A stretch of 64,000 nucleotides of DNA from Cokeromyces recurvatus (taxonomy: Eukaryota > Mucoromycota > Mucoromycetes > Mucorales > Mucoraceae), in contig NW_026251421.1 in the NCBI RefSeq assembly GCF_025118155.1, positions 124,001 to 188,000 on the forward strand. The letters are read 5' to 3'. Position numbers and translations under genes: made by a program. The stretch's first letter is position 1, and each line of letters begins with the position of its first letter. This document shows, one piece after another, positions 39,122 through 49,687 of the stretch. The notes under the pieces are model-generated. The model ran no database searches. It had not been told where the DNA came from and worked only from the letters and a program-made list of their open reading frames with translations.

Positions 39122-40381
39122 ATGACAACAACAATCACAAGAGAACAAGCATTGTGCCTTCTATATTGTAAGGAGTATAATGAAGACAATATAAAAATGA
39201 TTCTAGAGAAGGTAGCCCTTTATGAGGATCTAGAAATTTGCCATGCTGGCGATCCTCTACAGCCTATGCTACTTCCTCATGTTAGGATCCATTCGAATCC
39301 TTTTGGCTTTAAGAAATATCGCTCTGAAGCTGATACAGTATCACAAGAAGTTTAGGAAAAAACAAATGTTAACTTAAGTAAGTTTGAATGACATTTAATG
39401 TTGTTTAGCCAATTTTAATCATTAATACTTGAAATAGTACACGATACTCAGATTGTTCAGTTTCTGAATCAAGTGTATGTCCCTACAGAGCCATGGAACG
39501 AATCACTTTACACAAAAAAGAAAGTCTCATCCAGGGATATTTTTTCTTTGATTCTGTTATATACATCTAGATTTAATGAGAAATCGTCATTATCTTTTAT
39601 AAAGTGGTGCAGAGCTAAGAAAGTTTTATATATAAACAAAGAACAGGAAAGAAAAGTAATAAAGGATCAAAACGGTTCCAAGATTCGATATCGAGTCTTA
39701 TGGATACTAAATGATGAATATTTGAATGGCATTGCCTTATCAATCATGGAGCATCTGCCAAAGTATCAGGCATATGTCAAGAACCTTAAGCAAAATCATT
39801 TCACAGTCGTTGGATACGCCAGAAAGTCTCCAAGCGAGGAACGTCAGGATGTGAGAGTAGATTTGCTCCAGAAAATGGTCGACAAATTGTATGACACGTT
39901 GCTTGTGGATAAAGTATTTGTGACTACGTCATCGCGAGCAAATGATACCATTACATCCCGCGACACAAATGGAAAAAATGATCAATTGACGCTTTTGAAC
40001 CAAGTCCATGGAAATACACAAGGTAATAAACGTAGGACATTTAATTCTAATCAAATTACTCACAGTATCGTATAGACCTATTGAGATATATTAGCATATC
40101 AGAAAACATATGTCTAGTAGCAATTGATTTCGCCGGTCTGTCAACCAATACCAGTGATTTATATGATTTCATTCAGTAAGTCTTCTTATACTACAAAAAA
40201 AAAAATAATCACTTCTCGCTGAAAATGATTTTTTAGAGCTCATGGTTCTATTAAGAAGATCATCATTGACGTTTCTGTGTCTACTGGGCTCATGAAGTAT
40301 TATAACCGAGACGATATTATTGATAATCCTAGTATTTTAAAGGATTTTGATTGCAGAAAACCTTGTTATAAACGATCATAA
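39122..40381 (+). CDS. Unidentified protein with distant serine-recombinase-like region
   Basis: I propose four exons, 39122-39337, 39452-40022, 40076-40175 and 40237-40381, giving 343 residues without a stop. The first junction (GATACA|GTATCA...CTCAG|ATTGTT) is the least certain. Residues 1-72 (MTTTITREQALCLLYCKEYN...) are shared with the inverted copy at 41200. The middle is basic. From about residue 189 it reads VVGYARKSPSEERQDVR, then LLQKMVDKL, VDKVFVTTSSRAN, GNTQ|DLLRYI, ICLVAIDFAGLSTNTSDLY and IKKIIIDV. The YARKS opening, a long helix, a short strand with Ser/Arg, and a later strand-helix-strand recall the catalytic domain of small serine recombinases such as IS607 TnpA. The match is weak and was judged by eye. 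The gene sits inside a long inverted-repeat element and is probably mobile-element cargo or machinery. Confidence 0.5.
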
Positions 40382-40990
40382 ATATTTATTAATTCTAAAG
40401 TCTCCACTTTCGTCTAACTTTATGTCTATAGCAAAAATCCCTTGGATGTTGTTGAAAAAGTTCCAGTACGCCCTAACATGTTAATAAATGATATTAGTTT
40501 TTATTATGTTTAACCTTTATTTATTGCTTATCAAATATGTTATGTTTTATATCTTGAAAGTAGTAAATAACGATTTATTTACTTACTCGGTATAATACTT
40601 TTTGAACATACAATTGCTTATGTTTTAATATTATTAAAATATAAACGTATACGCCTGGATTTGTTCATCCCGGACAAACTCCGTTTTTATGAAATTTGGA
40701 TTGATATCGGGATGAACGAACGCAGGCGATGAACCGTTCACCATAATATTAATATTGAAACTCTAGTTTGTTTGAAATATGCTTCTACACATAAAATAAA
40801 ACCAAAGACCTTTAAAAGTTACTTCTTGTTGGTTGATTGTTTTTCAGTGATTTAAACATCACTAGATTCACAGACAAAATTGCTTGTTTCAAAAATTAAT
40901 ATCAGAAACATTATATATAAAAGTCCTGGAAAAAATGGTCTAGATAAGTTAATTGCAGACATTATTTGAATTGGATGACTTATTGTTTAC
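40382..40990. other. Space between tail-to-tail paralogues
   Basis: About 600 bp of AT-rich DNA between the 3' end of the recombinase-like gene and the truncated inverted copy. Apart from the hairpin at 40652-40728, I see no coding remnant of the missing C-terminal part of the inverted copy. Confidence 0.5.
40652..40728. repeat. Imperfect 21-bp-arm hairpin
   Basis: The arms are CGCCTGGATTTGTTCATCCCG (shown to 20: CGCCTGGATTTGTTCATCCC) and CGGGATGAACGAACGCAGGC plus G. They pair at about 18 of 21 positions around a 35-nt loop. The stem is GC-rich in otherwise AT-rich DNA. It lies 270 bp after the recombinase-like gene, inside the inverted-repeat element. It could be a small fold-back element, a recombinase site, or an RNA structure. 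Confidence 0.65.
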
Positions 40991-41200
40991 AAATGAACAG
41001 GTATACATTCGAAATCGATGAGGTTGCCAGTAGATTGTTTGAAGAGGAATCAGTTTAGGTTCCAATGGATCTTTTTCATAGCAAATTTCTAGATCTTCAA
41101 AAGAGTTTAGTTTCTCTAGGAGTCTCCTCACGTTAATGTCGTTATACTCTTCACAATACAACATGCAGATTGCCTGCTCTTTAGTAACTGTAGTAGCCAT
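40991..41200 (-). pseudogene. Truncated inverted paralogue of the gene at 39122
   Basis: The minus strand opens MATTVTKEQAICMLYCEEYN and continues through EDLEICYEKDPLEPKLIP to PHRFRMYTCSF. It matches the first 65 or so residues of the 39122 gene closely and then diverges. A donor-like GTAAAC follows at 40989-40990, but no downstream exon homologous to the GYARKS part is visible. Upstream, the paralogue keeps the TAGCCAATTAAACTTC-like leader. It points towards the intact copy, tail to tail. It may be a broken duplicate or a short gene ending in a stop at 40949. Confidence 0.5.
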
Positions 41201-41355
41201 CTTTTAAAAAAAAAGGAAAAAGATTGGGTCTCACACAGCTTAATGCTATAAGAAAAAGATGGCCAAAATGAAAATTCTTAATTGACTGCGAGTGAAAAAG
41301 GACTAGTTGAACTAAAATACAGAAGTTTAATTGGCTGAAAAAGAAAAAACGTACC

Positions 41356-41727
41356 TGTTGAACCAGTTTGTGATATTTCTTTTAAAATATCAAATAAAAA
41401 ATATTAGAAAATAAAAAATAATAAAAAGACAAAAAGAGTCAACGAGACCGAACAATAGTTCTAAAGTCAATCACTTTATTTATGAATTTAACTTGATAAA
41501 GGTATTTATAAGAATTGTTAAAGAGGTCTGAGATAAGATGCAAACCAGAAAAATGTTAGTTACGACCGAATAAGGTATGTTGAAGATAATGAAGTGTTAG
41601 AAGTTTTAATATTATTAGATGGAGCGGATCAAGAAAGATTCAGGAGAATATAGATAGAATTCCTTGAATAAATTTATGATCCGCATGTTTAATCATGAAA
41701 CATGACATTATAAGTCAGCTCATGACA
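41356..41727 (-). repeat. Long terminal repeat of a Ty3/gypsy element (3' LTR)
   Basis: On the minus strand a purine tract (GGAAGGGGGCAA) precedes TGTCATGAGCTGACTTATAA. That is the usual polypurine tract followed by an LTR starting TG. A TATA-like TTATAAATACC lies in the middle. I place the far end at ...GGTTCAACA near 41356, which ends in CA. The exact border is uncertain because no second LTR is present for comparison. The LTR lies downstream of the chromodomain end of the pol gene, as expected for a 3' LTR. Confidence 0.65.
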
Positions 41728-42243
41728 TTGCCCCCTTCCAGGTTAGAACTATGCTTTTCTGAAGGGTCATTAAACTCATGTTGAAATGAGCAATGTACTT
41801 CATGTTGAAATTTGGAATTATATTTGTGAATAAATATGTGTTAGAATAGTGTAAAGTCATATTTGTAATTCATATTATAGCGTTATATTTTAAAATGTGG
41901 AGAAGAATGAAATAAGTAATATAGGCAAAATACATGTAAAAAAATAAATAGTGATGTATAGTTACTATAATGTAATTTATTTGTAACGTTACTGCGTTTA
42001 CCAAAATATGAAGTTGTAAAGTTATTTGGGAAAATTGAGGGAAGAGAGTTTTCTTTTTTTTTGTATATACATGTATATACATCTGTATAAATTTGTTTGT
42101 TTATATATTTTCATGATAAATACTCTTGTCCAGTTTCTAAATAACATTTAAGTTGTTGATGGCTACAATAATATTATACTTGGGTAGGATGGAGTAATAT
42201 ATACATATTTATTTTATTTTATTTAATTGACAAATGCTAATGT

Positions 42244-44345
42244 TTAAATTTTGATTCTTCTAGAATTGTAACTAGCATTATTACGACGACACTTTCGTTT
42301 ATTGTTATCATTATTATTAGGTCTGTCATTAGTTGATACAAGGTTAGCTTCATTTGAAGGCGCTTGTTCGTTACAACGTACCCAATATTTTCTAATAGGA
42401 GAGTAGTCATGAAAATTACTAGCAGGCTCCCAAGTATCATCACTTTCGTCATAACCTTTCCATCTGACTTGGTATAAGTAATTACCAGGAGTGCCCTTAT
42501 GGTTGATTACTACCTCAACTTCATAAGTATCAGTTTTAGTATTGGCCAATTTAAATTTACGCGATATCACTTTAATATGGGAAGAAGAGACGTCTCTTGA
42601 TAAGAGTAGACCTGTACCATCAACCAATACATAGCTTCCATCTTGAGTTTTTCTTTTGACAGCGTAAACGTTTATAGATGATGGACTTTGTTTTTTTAGA
42701 CACCCAGCGTTCAACTATATTATTTGCATGAGGATGATAGCTTGTTACAAGCCGATGGTCGATACCATAGTGTTCAATATAAAGTCGTACTATTTCATTT
42801 ACGTATTCTGTACCATTATTGCTTTGGATAATTTTAGATCTTCCCATTAGAGATAGATAGTATATTTCTTATCGTAAGTGTTATTATTAAGGATAATTTA
42901 TCAGGGATTGCTCCAAGTACACAAAATCTAGTAAATATACCAACAACTAGAAGGGTGTAGTTATTTCCTTGTAAAGATATTGTTATAGGGTCCAGCGGTG
43001 TCAATACAAATGTGATCCTATGGAGTATTAGCATAAATTGATTTTAATGGATGATATTCATGATTTGACAATCGGGACAGTTTTTTACTGTGTCAAGAGT
43101 ATCTTCTTTAAGCTTTGTTCAATGAATTCATTCATTATGTAAAGCTGTTACCATAGCTTGAGCATCATGATGTCCTTCTAAATGAGTTTTTATAAGTAGA
43201 TTTAGTCTTTCTTCCAGTGCTGGTGTTATTAAATCAACAGGGCATCATCACACGAGATGTAAGAATAGATCCATCATCGTTGACAATTTGTAAAGTAATA
43301 ATGGTTTTAGGAGTTTTATCCTCCACTAGCATTTTTTTTTTCAGGTTCGAAAAGACGCGATAAAGAATCTGGAAGTATATTGTGAATACCAGGTCTGTGA
43401 ATAATTTTAAAGTCATAATCCAAGATGGTATCAAGCCAATTGATCATCATAGAATTGGCAGTGGGTTGAGTATGGAGGAAAGTAAGAGCCTTATGATCGG
43501 TATATAAGGTAGAAGGATTTCCCCCATAAGAATGGATGAAACTTCTTTAAAGCAAATATGATACCAAGTAATTCTCTTTTGGTAGTTGAATAATTTCTTT
43601 CAGAAGCAGAAAGTGAACGAGCCATAAAACCAATATATCTTGTCTGATTGTCAATGATCTGATATAGAACAGCGCCAATAGAATAGTTACTAGCGTCAGT
43701 AGCAACCTAAAATGGCTGTTGAAGATCAGGATGATGAAGGACTGGAGCTGAAGATAAAAGCTTCCGAATCTTCATGAAGACAGTTTCTGGTTCATTTGTC
43801 CATAGAGTATCGTTAAGTTTACCTTCAAATCTTAACTTATCCAATGGAGCGGTTACTTTTGAAATGTTAGGCAAATATTTTCTAAAATAATTTGCCAAAC
43901 CTAAGAATCTTTGAATCTCTTTACCAGAAGTGGGTCGAGGCCAAGACAAAGCATTGGTGACTTTACAAGGATCAAGTCGAGAACCAGAGGTATCAACACA
44001 GAATCCAAGCAAGTACACACAAGATTGTGCAAAATGACATTTTTCTGGGTTGAGAATCAGATTGGCATCAGTTAGTTTTTGGATGACAGTTTGTACATGT
44101 GTGATATGTTCTTCAAAAGACTTGGAATAGATGATAATATCATCAACAAAAGCCTGTGCAAAGTTGAGATCACGTAATACAATATTAATGACTCTTTGAT
44201 AACGAGAGGCAATATGTTTCAAACCAAATGGGCAACCACGAAATTGGTATTGTTGACCTTCAAAAGTGAAAGTGGTCTTAACACGGTGTGGTGCGTAGAT
44301 TTGGAAACTGTTATGATTGTAGTCATCTTTATAATTAAGTTAATA
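42244..44345 (-). pseudogene. Ty3/gypsy chromovirus pol, 5'-truncated and broken
   Basis: Reading from 44345 downward, the order is: reverse transcriptase, starting part way in (HRVKTTFTFEGQQYQFRGCP), with the active-site box FVDDIIIYSKSFEEH and then KCHFA...YLLGF; an RNase H region near 43690-43440, broken by stops; a degraded zinc-binding part near 43150-43050; integrase core pieces (ISLQGNNYTLLVVGIFTRF, then IQSNNGTEYVNEIV and HPHANNIVERW); and a C-terminal chromodomain (YEVEVVINHKG...LYQVRWKGYDESDDTWEPASNF) ending at 42244. Frameshifts and stops separate the pieces, and gag, protease and the N-terminal part of the reverse transcriptase are absent. The chromodomain places it among the chromoviruses, which target heterochromatin. 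The copy cannot transpose by itself. Confidence 0.9.
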
Positions 44346-44653
44346 GAAATAAACCATCATTTATTACATAACAAAGAGGTTATTCATATAAAACTAGTAT
44401 ATTGTACTTCACAGCATAATATTCATTCTACACTCAGTTTTAATAATAGTCATTGTTAGAATGTTCGAGCAATAATAATAATTATATACATAATTCAAAC
44501 AGGATTATGACTGGTGTATTCAATTACATAATTGTTCTTGAGTGATACATATCAGATATACATTGATAATATTGAATATTGTTAAGTAATGAAATCTTAT
44601 ACAATGATTATGATAGTAACTCATAAATAATTGATATTTTTGCAGCTAGACAT
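44346..44653. other. Unassigned spacer inside the element
   Basis: About 300 bp between the abrupt 5' end of the reverse transcriptase fragment and the right inverted repeat. It is AT-rich and shows no coding pattern. It may be original element sequence into which the retroelement piece was joined. Confidence 0.45.
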
Positions 44654-45299
44654 ATTTGTTATAGAACAAGCTCTGGATATAATCATAAGTAATATTGTAG
44701 TAGATGAATTACATAATACAGGATAAACTATAAGCCTGAATATAAAATAAAACTCTGTAGATAACATCTTGTAAATAATATAAAACTTGATGACATCCAA
44801 TTGTCTAGATGTATCAATTATAAGACATCGTATTATTTCTGAAATATTTATTTTTATAACCTTGACAAAGGATTCAGGTCGTCTTTGATCCACTAAAATA
44901 GACACCAGGAACATATACTCAGATCAAACAATAAATTTTTTTATTTAAAACTTAATCAGATCATTATAACACTCAATAGATAATCCATAGATCAGTCTCT
45001 TGAATCAACAAGATGTATATCTGAATACTAACACTGTTTCATGACTTATCTTTTTTATTTCTTTGATTCAGGAGTCATTAATATAAATACAAGCAGTTGT
45101 GTAGACATAAAATAATCTTTAACTTTCTTTTAACCTTCAATTTTTATTCTTTATTTTTAATTGAATAAAAACAGTCTCAAACTATACTTCCTTTTGTTCT
45201 CTTTCTCTCTTCTTTTCTTTCTCTTTTATTTTCTCTTTACGTTCCATCACAGCACTGATTCATTTTCAAAAAAGTGTCCCATTTTCAATATCGCTGGCC

Positions 45300-45355
<56 letters not shown>

Positions 45356-45378
45356 GCCCAACCTATTTTCTTCAGCTG
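44654..45378 (-). repeat. Right long terminal inverted repeat
   Basis: This 725 bp arm is the reverse complement of 37895-38593. Its homopolymer is 49 T (45303-45351), flanked by GCTGGCCCAA on both sides. It contains the roughly 30 bp between GATGTC repeats that the left arm lacks. The arm contains a TATA-like ATTAATATAAATAC at about 45078-45091. Confidence 0.88.
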
Positions 45379-45802
45379 TAATATTTATTGATTATATGCA
45401 TTTATAAGATTTTCCCTTATTGTGCCTTAATTTGGAAATTTATTGGGAGATATAAAAAAAAATATGCATATATAATAAAGTCCAATAATAATAGGCAAAC
45501 AGGAGACTTATACATAAACATATTTAGTATAATTAACTATTGCCTAATTGAACCTTACTTTAAAAGGGTAACACACAAAAAAATAAATGTATTGTCATGG
45601 AAACAAAAAGTTTAAAGAAGCTATACCGTTAATAATGACCTTTCTATGGTATGTAGTATATACACAATTTTATTATAATAAAGTATTAAATTAAAGCAGA
45701 GAACTTTTTTTTTCTTTCCTTCTTTTGATTATAATGTACATATACACGTATACGTATATTATTATATTAATGTGTAGTATATATAAATATATAAACTTGT
45801 CA
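45379..45802. other. Intergenic region
   Basis: About 420 bp between the inverted-repeat element and the 3' end of the IQ-protein gene. An open frame at 45388-45615 has no recognisable content and I do not call it. Confidence 0.5.
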
Positions 45803-47338
45803 TTACTTTCTACTATTTGATATTGTTGCTGTCTTACGTTTGACAGATGGAGTAACTTGTTGACTTGTTATTTTTGTGATTGGTAAACGTCGATTAGAAG
45901 ATACAGGAGCAGAAAGTCTTTCAATCGTTTTGTTATTAATGAAGTTTGTGTGTTTGACAGGTTTATTAGTATTACGTTGTTGTTGTTGTTGATGTCTATG
46001 ACCAATATCAGTTGTGACATTTTTCCTATTTATAGTTATAGATGACATTCGTTGTGGTGACGGTTGATGAAGAGAGTGTGTCATGCTTGTTTGAATTTTA
46101 GGATTCTTTGTAGTCATAGTTTGCTGTTTCTTTTTTAATAATGTAATATCGTCAACTGCCTTTTCTAATTTAATTGAAATTGATTTTATTTCTTCCTCTT
46201 TTGCTTCACGTAATGTTTCAGACATATGTAACTGATCCAGGACACGCGACATCATTTCTTCCAACTTCAGTCTTGCATGCATTTCTTTACGCAACTTTTT
46301 ATCTAATGGTTCCAAGGCGGTCTCAAGACGTTTACGAATTTCTGTCTCTTGTTCTACAAGTCGGTCAAATAAACTCTTTTGTTGTTGATCGATCAAGACG
46401 GTCATATCTTCCATTGCTTTTTCAAAGGCAACTCGCATTGCACGTTCCTCACAGACTTGCCGTTCTAATTGCTCTAACTTATGTTGAACATCATCTTGTC
46501 GACGTCTATCTAGTTGATTAAAAAGATTGACTAGATGGATCGACATTTTAGACTGTTGTTTGTAACAAGGTTGATTACAACGTTCTCGATAGCCTCGCCA
46601 AAGGGCCTGTATTTTTGTTGCTGCTTGATGTCGTATATCATCATGATTATAGATAGGATAAAAGATACAATCTGATTTCAATTCTTCACAACTTTCATCC
46701 TCATACCTTTCATCGCTTGCGAGATAGGTTAAAGATGATTTATTAAGTTTTATAAGAATAATACGAGATTCTGTGGTATGAATACTGCTACTAGAACCAC
46801 TACTTGAATTATCTGTATCCATGATAGGCACTGATTCATTATAACATGCACCTACAATGTAAATAACAATTTTTTTTTAACAAAACAAAACAAAAAAAAA
46901 ATCTCCTTTCTACCCCAAAAATTGCTCATGTTATATGTATATGCCTACATACCTTCTTTGTACATATGATCATCTTCAGACAAAATCTCCTGAAATGAAA
47001 ATAAATCAAAAAAAGAATCATCAAAGTCCAAGTAGGCTAGACCATTAAGCCGTGATTTTTTGGGGAATTCGTAATCATACTGTTCTGATGATAAATGCTG
47101 TGCTACAATCATACCTTCATCATCGTAAGACTATAAAGGAGTATTGATTAGAAAAAAAAAAAAAAAAGGGACAAAAAAAGAAATCCGGAGTTATTTGTGT
47201 TAAATATAACTTTTATATACATACATAAATATACGAATGTATATTACATACCTGTTGAACATCGTATTGATACATGTACATTAGTTTTTGTTCCAGCTCA
47301 TGTTCAAAGTAATTTAGTGTTGTAGTGTCTGATATCAT
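45803..47338 (-). CDS. IQ-motif, coiled-coil protein of unknown function
   Basis: I do not recognise a specific family. Exons 47252-47338, 46953-47130 and 45803-46851 give 437 residues. The N-terminal third is acidic (MISDTTTLNYFEHELEQKL... then many Asp/Glu/Ser). Near residue 160 is an IQ motif, AATKIQALWRGYRER, which suggests binding of calmodulin or a myosin light chain. Residues about 180-310 form a long coiled coil (LFNQLDRRRQDDVQHKLEQLERQ..., heptad-like). The C-terminal 110 residues are basic, low in complexity and Gln/Ser/Thr-rich. This layout suggests a cytoskeletal or polarity scaffold, but only by analogy. A strong G-rich tract lies about 300 bp upstream. Confidence 0.75.
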
Positions 47339-49120
47339 TTCTATCTATTGAACTCTTTTTTTTTTCTTTTTTTTTAAGGAATGGAAAGGGCGATGTATTT
47401 ATATGCAGAAAGGAAAGGAAATGAAAATAAATAAATAAATAAATAGAAAGAAAGAAAGAAAGACAAATAAAAAAAAATAAAATAAAAATAAAGACTAATA
47501 TTCATTTATTTGCTGTCAAATGCTTATTATAGAGTCAGCTACTATGCTATGCTGATTAAAAAAAGGAAAGAAAAGGAAAGGGGGGAGGAGTTGTGTGTGT
47601 GAGGGAAAAGAGAGAAGATGATGGCAGTAAAAAGAAAGGGGGGAGGAGGGGAAGGGGAGGGGGAGGGGAACATAATAAATTATAATGGGGAGTTATTTAA
47701 ATTTTTATAATTATTTTTGTTGATCTTCTTAATCGGAGAAAAGAAAATCAAGTTTTAAAGTTACTTTTTATGACAAAAAATGCCTTATTTACAACAGTAG
47801 ATCAATATCATTAAATAAGTGACTATTTTATATTTCCTCATTTTGCTTGTTTACCACTACTGAAGTATTCTATTTAAAAGACATTCACTGTTTTATTATC
47901 AAAACCTTTGTAATATGTAGCTATGTCTTGTGTCTACTTCGAAGTATCAGTTAATTCAATACTCTAACTCTATAGCTGACTCCTTGTCCTTTAACTCTTT
48001 CTAACTAATTCAAACAATCCTAATCCTATTAGCCTTTGTCCAATGCCATCGAAACAAAAAGTTTTAGTACGTTCTTTTGCATAACAAGCTAGAATATCTC
48101 GGAAAGATAATAGTTCTATTAAGGAATAGGGCTTCATCACTATCTTTCAATATCAATACCAATGTTATTATTCATCTTATTAATGCATTTATCCTTCTAT
48201 TCTATAGTAAGCAATAGTACGACTAAGGTTTATTTTACTGCTAATGAGAATATTTCTTAGCCTCTGATAACTTTACTCTAGATTGGCGATCATATTCAAT
48301 TGTTTTGCAATAAAGTTTTATTCAATATTTGAATTTCAGTATGTTTACAAACAGACTGTTTTACTATTATTAAAATAAAACGACAAGAATAGAAATCCAA
48401 AGTTTAGCTTGTAACTTATAAATTTTATATAGTCATACACTGTATTATTCACTATTGTTTTACCTTTTAAACAAATCAACTTCATGCAGTTATCCGTTTC
48501 TTATTTTAACTTTTAAGGAACTGGAAACGATTTCAAAAAAAAAAGCAACTAAATCAAGCTCCTCCAGAGGCGAGGTTATATCATTGCAATTTCTCTCATA
48601 AATATCTGCTTTACATGTTATGAATCACTTATGTAACTTGTATTTATTACTATAAAATTCTTAACATTTCATTTAAACATTTCAAATGCTAATCATCTAG
48701 ATTATAATATGATCTCTCTTAAATCGCTTTTTTTTCTCTGGTCTTACTACGCATTTCGATTTTATATCATGCAATAATTTTAAACTAAAACCAGACTAGT
48801 ATTCTCCTACCAACATTCTATTTACAGTCTACTTAAATACCAACTTAGTAAATACCATATTGCTCTAAACTTTTATCAACCATCCAGTTTACTAAATTCA
48901 TCCATTTTTTCTTTGATCTATTTTTTTTTAAAAGAAAACATAAAATGACTAGCAAAAAAAAAATAAAGACGTGAGCGCAAACGTATATAGATTGAATTCA
49001 AATTTATTCGAAATTGTATAGTTTGTGTCATAACAATTCAAAAAAAATGGTTCTTTTTTTTTGTAGTTGTTGGATTCACGGATTTTCTACAGTTTCGAAA
49101 TACTACTGATGTGTACACAT
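47339..49120. other. Long intergenic region
   Basis: About 1.8 kb with no gene seen on either strand. The left part is purine-rich, with AAAT and GAAA repeats near 47426-47465 and a G-rich tract at 47637-47670. The rest is AT-rich with no coding bias. The last 100 bp lie beyond the 3' end of the eS30 gene. Confidence 0.55.
47577..47670 (+). repeat. G-rich tract with G-quadruplex pattern
   Basis: Two purine blocks flank a short GT repeat. The second (47637-47670) has five runs of at least four G separated by one to three bases, the classic quadruplex arrangement. In a genome this AT-rich it stands out strongly. It lies 240-330 bp upstream of the IQ-protein start. Confidence 0.8.
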
Positions 49121-49380
49121 CTAAGGACCAGCAGTAGGAGCAGGGTTCATTCTACGCTTACCACCAACTTGAGTGGTGACGTTGACGAAACGACGGTTGT
49201 AAACTTGTCTCTTCTTAGCACGACCAGTCTTGGCCTTCTTCTTTTCTTGCTTAGCAACCTTAGGGGTTTGAGACTTAACCTTACCGGCACGAGCCAAAGA
49301 ACCGTGAACTTTACCCTATAAATGATACTTCAAGTCAATTTCTTTATTCATAGATGGATGGATGATTACTATATTACCAT
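49121..49380 (-). CDS. RPS30: 40S ribosomal protein eS30
   Basis: eS30 is a small basic protein of the 40S subunit. The minus strand reads [20 protein letters not shown] through [20 protein letters not shown] to a stop at 49121, from one exon (49121-49315). The start codon appears to be a separate exon of three bases (49378-49380): ATG is followed directly by GTAATA, and the intervening 62 nt end in TATAG. The total is 65 residues, the usual size. There is no ubiquitin-like fusion, unlike animal FAU. Codon use shifts to the GC-richer choices typical of highly expressed genes. It is head to head with eS1. Confidence 0.93.
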
Positions 49381-49687
49381 ATTAAATGATAAAAATCTAC
49401 AAAGAGAAGGATTCTATCGCTTCAGTTTATTGATTTACATATATCACATTTTGGCAGTGAAGTAGAACAGAAAAAAAAAAAAAGATTCCCGGACCGGAAA
49501 AAAATAATGATAATACTTGAACCGGACTTAATTATGCTATTAAAGTGTTAATCTTTTTAAGCTCTTTACTGACTCCAAATATTAAGCTTCCGATTCATAA
49601 CTGTGGCAGGTTGCAAGTTTGAAGAAGTTTTACCTATAATCGCCATTAAAGGAAACAATTGAATTCCTCCTTCTTAACTGATAAAAT
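49381..49687. promoter_or_regulatory. Bidirectional promoter of two ribosomal protein genes
   Basis: This 307 bp region separates the divergent starts of eS30 and eS1. It has CCGGACCGG at about 49490 and AACCGGAC at about 49520, a repeated CCGGAC core that stands out in AT-rich DNA and may be a regulator site. An A-run sits beside it. Co-regulation is inferred from the layout. Confidence 0.55.

Larger units (their letters stand above)
37895..45378. mobile_element. 7.5 kb element bounded by ~700 bp inverted repeats with TA flanks
   Basis: The left end (37895) and the right end (45378) are reverse complements of each other, starting CAGCTGAAGAAAATAGG and extending to about 38593 and 44654. Both ends abut the dinucleotide TA, as expected for a Tc1/mariner/pogo-like TA target duplication. 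Because TA is palindromic it could also be part of the repeat. The interior carries a recombinase-like gene (39122-40381), an inverted truncated paralogue (40991-41200), a hairpin (40652-40728) and a truncated Ty3/gypsy element (41356 to about 44345). No DDE transposase is visible. Either this is a TIR transposon of unrecognised type that later received a retroelement, or it is an accidental inverted duplication. Confidence 0.6.

Noticed and set aside
39338..39451. In-frame stop in the recombinase-like gene at about 39353 as proof of a pseudogene
   Set aside because: A GTATCA donor before it and a CTCAG acceptor after it restore an open frame of 343 codons, so the stop is probably intronic.
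37895..45378. The two long repeats as a pair of LTRs of the chromovirus
   Set aside because: LTRs must be direct repeats, and these are inverted. A separate LTR with a polypurine tract is present at 41356-41727.
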